Origin: Streptomyces sp. CG1
GTDB lineage: Bacteria > Actinomycetota > Actinomycetes > Streptomycetales > Streptomycetaceae
Reading direction: 5' to 3'
Assembly (NCBI RefSeq): GCF_041080625.1
Contig: NZ_CP163518.1
Coordinates: forward strand, 3,100,001-3,164,000
DNA: 64,000 bases
Shown here piece after piece: positions 54,700 to 63,753 of the stretch. The notes beneath the pieces were generated by a model. That model did not search any database. It had not been told where the DNA came from and worked only from the letters and a program-made list of their open reading frames with translations. Each line of letters starts with the position of its first letter. Position 1 is the stretch's first letter. The position numbers and the translations under genes were made by a program.

Positions 54700-56060
54700 T
54701 GAGCGCCGGGGGGACCGGGCAGGCGGCGGCCGACCGAGGGGAGACGGGCGGCGTCCGTACGGCCCTCGCGGGCCTCACGACCCGTGGCCGTTCCTTCCTG
54801 GCGGCCGGGATCGCGGCCGCGATCTGCGCATACGTCCTGGGCCAGAGCGATCTGCTGCGGGTCGGTCTGCTGCTCGCCTCGCTGCCCCTGATCTGCGCGA
54901 CCGTGGTGTACCGCACGCGCTACCGGGTGACCGGTACCCGCCGGCTCGCCCCCGCGCGCGTGCCGGCCGGCAGCGAGGCCCGGGTGCATCTGCGGATGGA
55001 CAACGTCTCCCGGCTGCCCACCGGTCTGCTGATGCTCCAGGACCGGGTGCCGTACGTCCTCGGGCCGCGCCCCCGGTTCGTGCTGGACCGGGTGGAGCCG
55101 GGCGGCCACCGCGAGGTGTCCTACCGGGTCCGCTCCGACCTGCGCGGCCGCTATCCGCTGGGCCCGCTGCAGCTGCGGCTGACGGACCCCTTCGGCATGT
55201 GCGAACTGACCCGCTCCTTCTCGACGTACGACACCCTGACGGTCATCCCGCGCGTGGAGCCGCTGGCACCGGTCCGCTTCAGCGGCGAGGCCCAGGGGTA
55301 CGGCGACGGGCGGCAGCGCTCGCTGGCCCTCGCGGGCGAGGACGACGTGATCCCGCGTGGCTACCGCTACGGAGACGACCTGCGCCGGGTGCACTGGCGG
55401 TCCACCGCGCGCTACGGCGAGCTGATGGTGCGCCGCGAGGAGCAGCCCCGGCGCTCCCGGTGCACGGTCCTGCTGGACACCCGGGGCGGCGCCTACGAGG
55501 GCGCGGGCCCCGACTCGGCCTTCGAGTGGGCGGTCTCCGCCGCCGCCTCGGTGCTGGTGCACATGCTCGAACGGGGCTTCTCGATAAGGCTGTTGACCGA
55601 CAGCGGCAGCGTGGTGCCCGGCGAGGGCGCCGACGGGTTCGCGGGCAGCGGCCAGGAGACCGCGGAGGCGGCCGGGCTGATGATGGACACGCTCGCGGTG
55701 ATCGACCACTCCGACGGCACAGGCCTGTCCCGGGCGTACGAGGTGCTGCGCGGCGGGAACGAGGGGCTGCTGGTGGCCTTCCTGGGCGACCTGGACGAGG
55801 AACAGGCCACGACGGTCGCCAAGATGAGCCGGCGCAGCGGTGGCGCCGTCGCCTTCGTACTGGACCCGGACACCTGGGTGCGGGAAGCGACCGATGTGCC
55901 GCGGCCCGGCGATCGGCACGCCGAGCGGCTGCGTCAGCTGCGCGAGGCGGGCTGGACGGCGCTGAGCGTGCCACGCGGCGCCGCGCTGGGCGCGCTGTGG
56001 CAGCAGGCGGACCGGGAGCGCTCGGGCCTGGCCTCCATGACCGGGGAGGCAGCGCGATGA
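54699..56060 (+). CDS. DUF58 (vWA-like) membrane protein
   Basis: A 453-residue protein. Two hydrophobic helices near the N-terminus (SFLAAGIAAAICAYVLG and VGLLLASLPLICATVVY, about 27-63) are followed by a beta-rich region. The DUF58 signature GYRYGDDLRRVHWRSTARYGELMVR begins near residue 225, with a vWA-like domain to the C-terminus (CTVLLDTRGGAYEGAG and following). ATG at 54699 shares its A with the moxR stop, and GTG 54696 is the alternative. Ends in an ATGA overlap with the transglutaminase gene. DUF58 proteins are usual partners of MoxR ATPases. Confidence 0.92.
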
Positions 56061-58438
56061 GCGGGCGGGCACGGCTGGCGCTGTGCGCGGCCGCGGCCAC
56101 GCTGATGGCCTCCTGCGCGCTGCTGCCCCTGGTGGCCGAGCCGACCTGGCTGCTGCAGCTGATCCCGCTGGTGGCCGTGCAGACCGGGGTGGGCGCGGCG
56201 GCCCGGCGGGTTCCGCTGGGCCGGCCGCTGACCGTGGCGGCACAGGCACTGGTCACCCTGGTGCTGCTGACCCTGGTCTTCGCGCGGGAGTACGCGATCA
56301 TCGGGCTGATCCCCGGTCCGGACGCCTTCCGGCACATCGCCGGTCTGCTTCAGCAGGGGTCCAACGACGTCAGCGAGTACGCGATACCCGCGCCGCTGAC
56401 CGACGGCATCAAACTGATGCTGATCGGCGGCGTCCTGCTCATCGGTCTGCTGGTGGACACGCTCGCGGTGACCTTCCGCAGCGCGGCCCCGGCCGGTCTG
56501 CCGCTGCTCGCGCTGTACTCGGTGGCCGCCGGGCTGTCCGGCGGCGGGGCCGACTGGCTGTGGTTCCTGGTGGCGGCAGCCGGCTATCTGATGCTGCTGC
56601 TCGCGGAGGGCCGGGACCGGCTGGCGCAGTGGGGCCGGGTCTTCGGCGGCTCTCCCCGTTCCCCCGGCTCCGCGGAGGGCGGCGCGGTGGCCCCGGTGCG
56701 CACCGGGCGCCGGATCGGCGCGGTCGCGCTCGGCGCGGCCCTGGTGGTGCCGCTCGCCCTGCCCTCGATGCAGGGAGGCCTGCTGGACGCCGCCGGCACA
56801 GGTGTGGGAGCGGGCAACGGCAACGGCGGGACGATCTCCGCGGTGAATCCTCTGGTGTCCCTGCGCGACAGCCTGAACACGGACGACGACCGCCAGGTGC
56901 TGTCCCTGAGGACCAGCGCGAACGACATCTCCGACCTGTACTTGCGGATCGTCTCCCTGGACGACTTCGACGGCACCACCTGGAAGCCGGCCCAGCGGCA
57001 CATCGTCGGCGTCCCGGACAGGTTCCCCACGCCCGTCGGCCTCGACGCGGGCGTCAAGCGCGGCACGGTGACGACCAACGTCTCGGCGGCGGGCTGGTAC
57101 GCACAGGACTGGCTGCCGATGCCGTACCCGCCGAGCGGAGTGAGGATCGGCGGCCGCTGGCGCTACGAACCGGTCGGCATGACTCTCGTCGGCGACCACG
57201 GCCAGACCACCCGCGGTGAGACCTACCAGGTGACCAGCCTGGACGTACAGCCGACCGCCGAGCAGCTGGCCGGCGCACCGGAGCCGCCGGCGGCCCTGAA
57301 GCGCGAGTACACCAAGGTGCCGCCCTCGGTGCCGAAGGTGGTGGCCCAGACCGCCAGGCAGATCACGGCGGGCGCGCGGAACCACTACGAGGAAGCCGTC
57401 AAGCTCCAGGACTACTTCGCCGTCTCAGGCGGCTTCCAGTACGACACCCAGGTGGAGGTCGGCCGTGGTCCGGACGCCGTCGCCAACTTCCTGAAGAAGA
57501 AGCAGGGATTCTGCGTCCACTTCTCCTTCGCGATGGCGGCGATGGCCCGCACCCTCGGCATCCCGGCCCGGGTCGCGGTGGGCTTCGCGCCCGGTACCCC
57601 GCAGGCCGACGGTTCGGTCACGGTGAACCAGAAGGACGCGCACGCCTGGCCCGAGCTGTACTTCGCGGGCGTGGGCTGGACCCGCTTCGAGCCGACCCCG
57701 ACCCGCGGCACCACGCCCTCGTACACCCTCTCGGACACGCCCGGTACCTCGCTGCCCGACCAGGACCTGCCGTCGCACCAGTCGTCCACGGCGCCCTCGG
57801 CGGCGGCCTCGCCGAGCGAGAGCTGCACGCCCGAGCTGGTCAAGCTGCAGGGCTGCGACACCGCGTCCGCGGCGGCGGCCCCGCACAGCGGCGGCGGGGG
57901 CGCGGGCCCGTGGTGGTATCTGCTGATCGGCCTGGGCGCGCTGGTGGTGGCGGCGGTTCCGCTGTCGCCGCTGCTGTGGCGGATGCGGGTGCGGTCGGTG
58001 CGCCTGGGCGGGCATGCCCGGACCGATCAGGGTGCGGTGGCGCACACCCTGGCGGCCTGGCAGGAGCTGACGGACAGCGCCTGGGACCATGGCATCCCGC
58101 CGGACGAGTCGCTGACGCCGCGCAGAGCGGCCGCCCGGATCGTCGGACTCGGTGAGCTGGATCCGGCGACCGGTGCCGCGGTGCACCGGGTGGCGGACTC
58201 CGTGGAGCAGGTGCTGTACGCGCCTCGGCCGCGCCCGGCGGCGGGTGCGGCGGAGGATGCGCGCCGGGTGATCGAGGGGCTGAGGAGCACGGTGAGCGCC
58301 GGCACCCGGCTGCGGGCGCTGTTCCTGCCGCGCTCGTCGGTGCGGGTGCTGTGGGCGGTGTCGGCCCGCTGGTCGGTGTTCAGGACCCGGGTGGCCGCAG
58401 CCAGGCCCAGCCTGCGCCGGCCGTCGCAGCAGGGCTGA
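56057..58438 (+). CDS. Membrane transglutaminase-like protein (TgpA type)
   Basis: A 793-residue protein. Five or six N-terminal membrane helices (residues 1-250) are followed by an extracytoplasmic domain with a transglutaminase/papain-like core. The catalytic triad is Cys486 in KQGFCVHFSFAMAAMAR, His529 in DAHAWPELYF and Glu545 in WTRFEPTPT (Glu in place of the usual Asp). A low-complexity linker, one further membrane helix (about 620-640) and a cytoplasmic DUF4129-like tail (ELTDSAWDHGIPPDESLTPRRAA) follow. ATG at 56057 overlaps DUF58 as ATGA. Third member of the MoxR trio. A role in protein or peptidoglycan processing outside the membrane is inferred. Confidence 0.92.
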   Translation: MSGRARLALCAAAATLMASCALLPLVAEPTWLLQLIPLVAVQTGVGAAARRVPLGRPLTVAAQALVTLVLLTLVFAREYAIIGLIPGPDAFRHIAGLLQQGSNDVSEYAIPAPLTDGIKLMLIGGVLLIGLLVDTLAVTFRSAAPAGLPLLALYSVAAGLSGGGADWLWFLVAAAGYLMLLLAEGRDRLAQWGRVFGGSPRSPGSAEGGAVAPVRTGRRIGAVALGAALVVPLALPSMQGGLLDAAGTGVGAGNGNGGTISAVNPLVSLRDSLNTDDDRQVLSLRTSANDISDLYLRIVSLDDFDGTTWKPAQRHIVGVPDRFPTPVGLDAGVKRGTVTTNVSAAGWYAQDWLPMPYPPSGVRIGGRWRYEPVGMTLVGDHGQTTRGETYQVTSLDVQPTAEQLAGAPEPPAALKREYTKVPPSVPKVVAQTARQITAGARNHYEEAVKLQDYFAVSGGFQYDTQVEVGRGPDAVANFLKKKQGFCVHFSFAMAAMARTLGIPARVAVGFAPGTPQADGSVTVNQKDAHAWPELYFAGVGWTRFEPTPTRGTTPSYTLSDTPGTSLPDQDLPSHQSSTAPSAAASPSESCTPELVKLQGCDTASAAAAPHSGGGGAGPWWYLLIGLGALVVAAVPLSPLLWRMRVRSVRLGGHARTDQGAVAHTLAAWQELTDSAWDHGIPPDESLTPRRAAARIVGLGELDPATGAAVHRVADSVEQVLYAPRPRPAAGAAEDARRVIEGLRSTVSAGTRLRALFLPRSSVRVLWAVSARWSVFRTRVAAARPSLRRPSQQG

Positions 58439-58493
58439 GACAGACGATGTGAGGGGCGACCACCTCAGGTGGTCGCCCCTCACATCGTCTGTC
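58439..58493. terminator. Perfect 27-bp inverted repeat with 1-nt centre, bidirectional terminator
   Basis: Positions 58439-58465 and 58467-58493 are perfect complements around a single C. It lies between the convergent transglutaminase and DUF3040 genes, immediately after the stop of the former. There is no T-tract on either side, so it may act as a cruciform/attenuating hairpin or mRNA 3' stabiliser as well as a terminator. Confidence 0.8.
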
Positions 58494-58518
58494 GTCGTCC
58501 GCGGAAACCTCCGGACGG

Positions 58519-58902
58519 CTACTGGCCGTGTTCGTCGCGGCGGCGCTGCCAGCGCTCCTCGATCCGCTCCATCATGGAGCGTTTCGGCCGTGCCTGGCGG
58601 CGGACAGCGCCCGCGGGCTGCTCACCCGGCTTCGGGCCCTTGCGCCAACCGGTGACGGCGAGTACGGCGCAGCCCAGCATGACGAGGAAACCCACCACGC
58701 TGACCCAGATCAGCTGCGCGACCATTCCGGCCATGAGGAGCGCGATACCTACGAGGAATCCTGCGACCGCCTGGTAGACCCGCCGCCGGGTGTACGTGCG
58801 CAGTCCGCTTCCCTCAAGCGCTGACGCGAACTTGGGATCTTCGGCGTACAGCGCTCGCTCCATCTGCTCGAGCATGCGCTGCTCGTGCTCCGAGAGCGGC
58901 AC
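58519..58902 (-). CDS. DUF3040 membrane protein
   Basis: A 127-residue protein with the conserved DUF3040 start MPLSEHEQRMLEQMERALYAEDPKFA. It has two membrane helices (VYQAVAGFLVGIALLMAGMV, about 42-61, and IWVSVVGFLVMLGCAVLAVTG, about 65-85) and a basic tail RRQARPKRSMMERIEERWQRR. Widespread in actinobacteria near division genes, with no established function. GTG at 58902 has GAGGAGGA 5-6 nt upstream. A promoter candidate lies at 58952-58980. Confidence 0.93.
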   Translation of the reverse strand: MPLSEHEQRMLEQMERALYAEDPKFASALEGSGLRTYTRRRVYQAVAGFLVGIALLMAGMVAQLIWVSVVGFLVMLGCAVLAVTGWRKGPKPGEQPAGAVRRQARPKRSMMERIEERWQRRRDEHGQ

Positions 58903-58951
58903 GGAGTCCTCCTCATCGTGCAGTCGCCGGGGCGACCCGGGGGGTCCCTTC

Positions 58952-58980
58952 AGGATAGGCAGGGAATCGCCCCCGTGAAA
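58952..58980 (-). promoter_or_regulatory. Candidate DUF3040 promoter (TTTCAC - 17 - TATCCT)
   Basis: On the minus strand TTTCAC (58975-58980) and TATCCT (58952-58957) lie 17 bp apart, about 50 bp before the DUF3040 start. The remaining sequence to 59179 shows only a CCAATTGG palindrome. Confidence 0.45.
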
Positions 58981-59179
58981 CCCGCCCCTCTACGCCAATT
59001 GGCCAACCGGAACCCGCCATGAGCGTCCCGGCTCGCTGAGGCTTCCATTCCCCTGCGGCCGACCCGTCATGCCGGGTGGTGTACCTCGATCATACGGCGC
59101 AAACCCCTCGATCGGAGGTCTTGTGGCGTACTCCATCCGCTGCCAAGGCCCTGATCAGCGACGGGTCCCGGTGGTGCGC

Positions 59180-60007
59180 TCAGGCCTCGGCGGCACCCCG
59201 GGTCTCACCGAGCACATGCAGCTGGGTGGCGACGGAGTGGAAGGCGGGCAGTTCGGCCGCGGCCGCCTCCAGCTTCAGGAGCGCGTCGAGGGCACCGGGC
59301 TCGGTGTCCACGAGGACGCCGGGCACGAGGTCGGCGAAGACCCGCACGCCGTGCACGGCGCCGACCCTGAGGCCCGCGCCCTCGACCAGCGCCGTGAGCT
59401 GCTCGGCGGTGAACCGGCGCGGCATCGGGTCACCGACGCCCCAGCGGCCCTCGGGGTCCTGCAGCGCCTGCCGGGCCTCCGTGAAGTGACCGGCGAGGGC
59501 ACGGGCGAGCACCGCCCCGCCGAGGCCGGCGGCGAGCAGGCTGAGGACGCCCTCGGAGCGCAGCGCGGCGACGGCGTTGCGCACGCCCTCGGCCGGGTCG
59601 TCCACGTACTCCAGGACGCCATGGCACAGCACGGCGTCGTAGCCGCCGCGCTCGACCACGTCGAACAGGCCGTGCGCATCGCCCTGGACGCCCCGGACCC
59701 GGTCGGCGACACCGGCCTCGGTGGTCCGGCGCTCGAGCGCGAACAGCGCGTTCGGGCTGGGGTCGACCACGGTGACGCGGTGGCCGAGCCGGGCGAGCGG
59801 CACGGCGAACTTGCCGCTGCCGCCTCCGGCGTCGAGGACGTCGAGCGAGTCCCGTCCCGTGGCCTTGACCCGGCGGTCGAGGGCGTCCTGGAGGACCTCC
59901 CAGACCACGGCGGTACGCAGGGAGGCGCGGGATCCAGGGGTGTCGGAGCGCAGCGACGCCCGCTGAGGGTCGCGGTGGGAGACGGGTGAGCGCATCGGGT
60001 CCGACAC
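59180..60007 (-). CDS. Class I SAM-dependent methyltransferase
   Basis: A 275-residue Rossmann-fold methyltransferase. SAM motif I is LDVLDAGGGSGKFAVPLA, with the acidic partner in VTVVDPSP. Motif IV is YDAVLCHGVLEYVDDP, typical of UbiE/CmoA-like small-molecule methyltransferases. The C-terminal part (HFTEARQALQDPEGRWG, FTAEQLTALVEGAGLRV) resembles the SmtA-like group. GTG at 60007 is chosen because GAGGAG lies 9 nt upstream. The in-frame extension to 60154 overlaps the neighbouring gene. It begins 124 bp after the HEPN gene. Substrate unknown. Confidence 0.88.
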   Translation of the reverse strand: MSDPMRSPVSHRDPQRASLRSDTPGSRASLRTAVVWEVLQDALDRRVKATGRDSLDVLDAGGGSGKFAVPLARLGHRVTVVDPSPNALFALERRTTEAGVADRVRGVQGDAHGLFDVVERGGYDAVLCHGVLEYVDDPAEGVRNAVAALRSEGVLSLLAAGLGGAVLARALAGHFTEARQALQDPEGRWGVGDPMPRRFTAEQLTALVEGAGLRVGAVHGVRVFADLVPGVLVDTEPGALDALLKLEAAAAELPAFHSVATQLHVLGETRGAAEA

Positions 60008-60131
60008 GGCAGTTGACTCCTCGGCAGAGCTGAAAGGCTTCAGGCGACTCCAGCCTATTGCCTCCGGCGCCCTGCCGGTCACCGCGGCCGGGTGGGCCGC
60101 GGTGCGTCTCGTCCGGCGGACTTCCCGGTGG

Positions 60132-60704
60132 TCAGCCCGCGTCCGGAAGGTCACCGCGCGCTCTCGGTCCGGTCACCTCCCCGGTCTCCCCCGCGTCCCT
60201 GCGGGGCTGGGGCAGGACGGGCTGGAGGACGAGCATCCGCTCCACGATGCGCAGGAACATCGCCACGTCTCGTATCAGGTCGTCGGCGTCCCGCCGGCTC
60301 GCCGCGCCCTGGATGCCGGCCTCGGCACGGGCACGGCGGGCGGCGCCGGAGGCGAACAGGGCGCTCCACTCGGTCAGTTCGGGAACGATCTCGGGCAGCA
60401 CTTCCCAGGCACTGCGGATCCGGGCGCGGCGGCGCGGGGAGGTCTCGGGGCGGCCCAGGGCGGCGAGCACGGCGGCGGCGGTGCGCAGCGCGGCGAGGTG
60501 GGCCGTCGCATAGCGTTCGTTCGGCGTGTCCAGGACGGTGGCCTCCTCCAGTCCGGCGCGGGCCTGGGCGAGCAGGTCGAGGGCGGCGGGCGGGGCCGTG
60601 GCCCGGCGGAGCACGGGGTGCACATCGCCCGCCGGGCCGGTCAGTGAGGGGGCAGGGCCGGTGGCGCGGCGCCGGCGGGCGGCGGCTACGGACGGGTTGG
60701 CCAT
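60132..60704 (-). CDS. SAV_6107-type HEPN domain protein
   Basis: A 190-residue, mostly helical protein. After a basic/disordered N-terminus (about 1-35) it has four to five helices (ALDLLAQARAGLEEATVLDT, YATAHLAALRTAAAVLAALG, AWEVLPEIVPELTEWSALF and DADDLIRDVAMFLRIVERML). The RYATAHLAALRTAAAVLA helix pair matches the actinobacterial SAV_6107 HEPN family as I know it. HEPN proteins can be nucleotide- or RNA-binding, and I do not see the RxxxxxH nuclease motif clearly. ATG at 60704 has AGGAGG 6 nt upstream. Divergent from the ABC/YhgE operon. Confidence 0.82.
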   Translation of the reverse strand: MANPSVAAARRRRATGPAPSLTGPAGDVHPVLRRATAPPAALDLLAQARAGLEEATVLDTPNERYATAHLAALRTAAAVLAALGRPETSPRRRARIRSAWEVLPEIVPELTEWSALFASGAARRARAEAGIQGAASRRDADDLIRDVAMFLRIVERMLVLQPVLPQPRRDAGETGEVTGPRARGDLPDAG

Positions 60705-60827
60705 GACGAACCTCCTGTCGTCTGGGTGACGGCACGGATGCCGTATGTGCCCATCGTGAGGTATGGCACTGACAATCCGTTCTGACCTGGGGTTTTGCTT
60801 CGATCGAAGGTTCGGGCGTATTTTTGC

Positions 60828-60841
60828 ACTGACCAGTCAGT
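60828..60841. promoter_or_regulatory. Palindromic operator candidate ACTGAC-CA-GTCAGT
   Basis: A perfect 6-bp inverted repeat with a 2-bp centre, 30 bp before the ABC-like gene and near the expected promoter. A further half site GCACTGAC occurs at about 60767. The downstream gene of the same operon is a TetR regulator, which commonly binds such short palindromes, so autoregulation is likely. A second, unrelated 12-bp palindrome (CTTCGATCGAAG) lies at 60798-60809. Confidence 0.65.
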
Positions 60842-60871
60842 TCAAAAACTGTCGTAGCGGCAGGGGGACTT

Positions 60872-61636
60872 GTGGACGGCGTGGACGTCAAGGCCGAGGG
60901 CCTCGGACTCAAGGGGCCACGGGGGTGGACCTTCCGGGGCATCACCCTCGACGCGGGGCCCGGCTCATTCATCGCGATCGAGGGACCGTCCGGCTCCGGC
61001 CGCACCTGTCTGCTGCTCGCGCTCACAGGACGGATGAAGCCCACCGAGGGAACGGCCGCCGTCGGCGGATTCCGGCTCCCGCGGCACATGGCCCGGCTGC
61101 GCCGGGTCAGCGCGGTGGCCAACGTGGCCGGGGTGACCGACCTGGAGCCGGCCCTCACCGTCGGCGAGCACCTGCGCGAACGCGCCCTGCTGCAGAGCCG
61201 CTTCGGCGACTCCCTGCGCGACCTGCTGCGCCCCCGCGCCCAGCGCCTGCACGAGGCGCGGCTGCGCGTCGACGCGGCCCTGGCCGCCGCCGGGCTGGAC
61301 CTCGAAACGCTGCCCAAGGGCTCCCGCACGGCCGTACGCGACCTGGAACGGCCGCAGGAACTGCGCCTGTCCATCGCCCTGGCCCTGCTCGGCCGGCCCG
61401 GACTGCTCGGCGTCGACGACATCGACCTCAAGCTCTCGGACGCCGAGCGCGCCGAGGTGTGGGACCTGCTGCGCTCCCTCACGCGCGCGGGGACGACGGT
61501 GGCGGTCGTCTGCCGTACCGCTCCCGGCGACTGCGTGATCGTCTCCACCCGGGAGAACGGCGAGCGCGACGACAGGACCGGCGCGCCGGACGACGAGAAG
61601 AGCGACCCGAAGGAGGACGTCGATGCGCTCGCCTAG
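60872..61636 (+). CDS. ABC-ATPase-like protein with degenerate nucleotide-binding motifs
   Basis: A 254-residue protein with the overall ABC fold (GLGLKGPRGWTFRGITLDAGPGSFIAIEG at about 11-38), but altered motifs. The P-loop reads GPSGSGRT, with Arg44 where Lys is nearly invariant. The Walker B strand is LLGVDDIDL (Asp-Asp for Asp-Glu). The signature region is LERPQELRL, without LSGGQ. The H-loop His is replaced (VAVVCRTAPG). It may bind but hydrolyse ATP poorly, or be a regulatory partner. GTG at 60872 sits 4 nt after GGGGGA, and GTG 60881 is an alternative. It overlaps the YhgE gene by 14 bp. Confidence 0.85.
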   Translation: MDGVDVKAEGLGLKGPRGWTFRGITLDAGPGSFIAIEGPSGSGRTCLLLALTGRMKPTEGTAAVGGFRLPRHMARLRRVSAVANVAGVTDLEPALTVGEHLRERALLQSRFGDSLRDLLRPRAQRLHEARLRVDAALAAAGLDLETLPKGSRTAVRDLERPQELRLSIALALLGRPGLLGVDDIDLKLSDAERAEVWDLLRSLTRAGTTVAVVCRTAPGDCVIVSTRENGERDDRTGAPDDEKSDPKEDVDALA

Positions 61637-63707
61637 GCTGGCCACACTCGAACTGAGGCGCTTCGGGCGCGGGAAACTGCCGCGCGCCGCCCTGGTCGCC
61701 CTGCTCGTGCTCCCGCTGCTCTACGGCGCCCTGTACCTGTGGTCGTTCTGGGACCCGTACGGCCGGCTGGACCGCATCCCGGTGGCCCTGGTGAACGACG
61801 ACAAGGGCGCGACGGCGGCAGGCAAGAAGATCACCGCCGGTGACGACATCGTCGACGGGCTGCGCAACAGCCGGACCTTCGCGTGGCACGAGGTGAGCGA
61901 CGAAGAGGCCCGCAAGGGCGTCGAGGACGGCACCTACTACCTGTCGCTGACCATGCCGGCCGACCTCAGCCGGCGGGTTGCCTCCAGCTCCGGCGACGCC
62001 CCGGAGACCGGCGCACTCCAGGTGCGTACCAACGACGCGAACAACTACATCGTCGGCCAGATCTCCCGCACGGTCTTCAACGAGGTCCGCTCGGCCGCCT
62101 CCACCAAGGCCTCCCGCACCTTCCTCGACAAGATCTTCGTCTCGTTCTCCGACATCCACGACAAGACCGTCACGGCCGCCAAGGGCGCCGACAGGCTGAA
62201 CACCGGTATCGGGAAGGCGGAGAAGGGCTCGAAGGACCTCGCCGACGGGCTGAAGGACGCCCGGAGCGGCAGCGGCGAGCTGTCCAAGGGCGTGAAGAAG
62301 CTGAACTCGGGCGCCGGTGACCTTCAGGTCGGTTCCCGGCAGGTGGCCGACGGCACCCAGGAACTCGCCGACAAGGTCAACGGCGTCTACGACAAGGCCG
62401 GCCCGTTCCTGAAGGACAACGAGAAGACCATCGGGGACACCGCCCGGCTGGTCGGCGACTCGGCCAAGACCGTCGAGGACAATCTCGACGTCCTGGTGAA
62501 GCGCGCCCCGGACGCCGCGAAGCTCGCTCATGCGAACGCCGCCGTCATGGACGAGTTCTACAAGGCACGCTGCGAGACCGCCACGATCCCCGACCCGAAC
62601 TGCCCCGACTTCAAGCGGGCCAGGACGGCCGCCGCCGAGGTGGCCACCGTCGCGGACGACCTCAACACGCTGATCGCCGACCAGGACGGCAGCCTGAAGA
62701 CGATGCGGGACAACCTCGGCACCCTTCAGAAGCAGGCCACGGCACTCGAAGAGCGCGCGCCGCATCTGTACGAGGACGTCGACGACGCCGTCGAGAAGAT
62801 CAACAAGCTGAACACCGGCGCCCAGGAGGTCGCCGCCGGCGCCAAGAAGCTGCACGCCGGGCTCGGCACCGCCCAGACCGGCGCCACCGCGCTGGACCAG
62901 GGCATCGGCACGGCCGCGTCGGGCGCCGAGACCCTGAACGGCGGCCTGTACAAGCTGTCCGACGGCTCCGGGAAGCTCGCCGGCGGACTGCACGACGGCG
63001 CCGGGAAGATCCCGGACTACGACAAGAAGGACCGCGACCAGCGCACCGGCGTGATGGCCGACCCGGTCCAGCTGGCCTCCCACGACCTGCACAAGGCGCC
63101 GAACTACGGCACCGGCTTCGCCCCGTACTTCATCCCGCTGTCCCTGTGGGTCGGCGCGATGGTCGCCTACATGCTGATCGCGCCGCTCAACCGGCGTGCC
63201 CTGGCGGCCGGTTCGCCGGGCTGGCGGATCGCGCTCGCGGGCTGGCTGCCGGTGGTCGCGGTGGGCGTGCTCCAGGTGGGCGCCCTGATGGCCGTACTGC
63301 ACTGGGTGATCGGTCTGCAGATGCTGCACGCGGCCGGCACGATCGGCTTCCTGTGTCTGGTCACGGCCTGTTTCGCGGCGATCGTGCAGTGGCTGAACGC
63401 CCGCTTCGGCGCGGCGGGCCGGATCCTGGTGCTCGCGCTGCTGATGCTCCAGCTGACCTCGGCGGGCGGCACCTACCCCGTGCAGACCAGCCCGGGCTTC
63501 TTCAACGCGATCCACCCCTTCCTGCCCATGAGTTACGTCGTGGCCGCGCTGCGCCGGCTGATCACCGGCGGCGGGCTCGGCCCGGTCTGGCAGGCGTGCG
63601 CCGTGCTCGCCGCGTTCACCGCGGGCGCGCTGGCCCTGACCGCCCTCGCGGCCCGGCGCCGCCAGGTGTGGACGCTGGACCGGCTGCACCCGGAGCTGAG
63701 TCTGTGA
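61623..63707 (+). CDS. YhgE/Pip-family membrane protein (ABC-2 permease-like)
   Basis: A 694-residue protein of the YhgE/Pip (phage infection protein) family. One N-terminal membrane helix (AALVALLVLPLLYGALYLWSF, about 22-42) precedes a very long extracytoplasmic domain (about 45-500). That domain is rich in coiled-coil/Asp-Gly heptads such as LNTGIGKAEKGSKDLADGL. Five or so C-terminal helices (ABC-2 membrane domain, 505-690) follow. Homologues are phage receptors in lactococci and bacilli, and in other lineages resemble ESX/type VII-linked proteins. Paired with the degenerate ABC-like protein and TetR in one operon. Transport function is unproven. Confidence 0.93.
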   Translation: MRSPRLATLELRRFGRGKLPRAALVALLVLPLLYGALYLWSFWDPYGRLDRIPVALVNDDKGATAAGKKITAGDDIVDGLRNSRTFAWHEVSDEEARKGVEDGTYYLSLTMPADLSRRVASSSGDAPETGALQVRTNDANNYIVGQISRTVFNEVRSAASTKASRTFLDKIFVSFSDIHDKTVTAAKGADRLNTGIGKAEKGSKDLADGLKDARSGSGELSKGVKKLNSGAGDLQVGSRQVADGTQELADKVNGVYDKAGPFLKDNEKTIGDTARLVGDSAKTVEDNLDVLVKRAPDAAKLAHANAAVMDEFYKARCETATIPDPNCPDFKRARTAAAEVATVADDLNTLIADQDGSLKTMRDNLGTLQKQATALEERAPHLYEDVDDAVEKINKLNTGAQEVAAGAKKLHAGLGTAQTGATALDQGIGTAASGAETLNGGLYKLSDGSGKLAGGLHDGAGKIPDYDKKDRDQRTGVMADPVQLASHDLHKAPNYGTGFAPYFIPLSLWVGAMVAYMLIAPLNRRALAAGSPGWRIALAGWLPVVAVGVLQVGALMAVLHWVIGLQMLHAAGTIGFLCLVTACFAAIVQWLNARFGAAGRILVLALLMLQLTSAGGTYPVQTSPGFFNAIHPFLPMSYVVAALRRLITGGGLGPVWQACAVLAAFTAGALALTALAARRRQVWTLDRLHPELSL

Positions 63708-63753
63708 CCCCCGCCCGGCCGCCGCACGCGCGCGTACCTGTGAGAATCAGGGC

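Noticed and set aside
58903..59179. Possible small gene between DUF3040 and the methyltransferase
   Set aside because: Open frames here lack ribosome sites and recognisable content. The region better fits promoter sequence.
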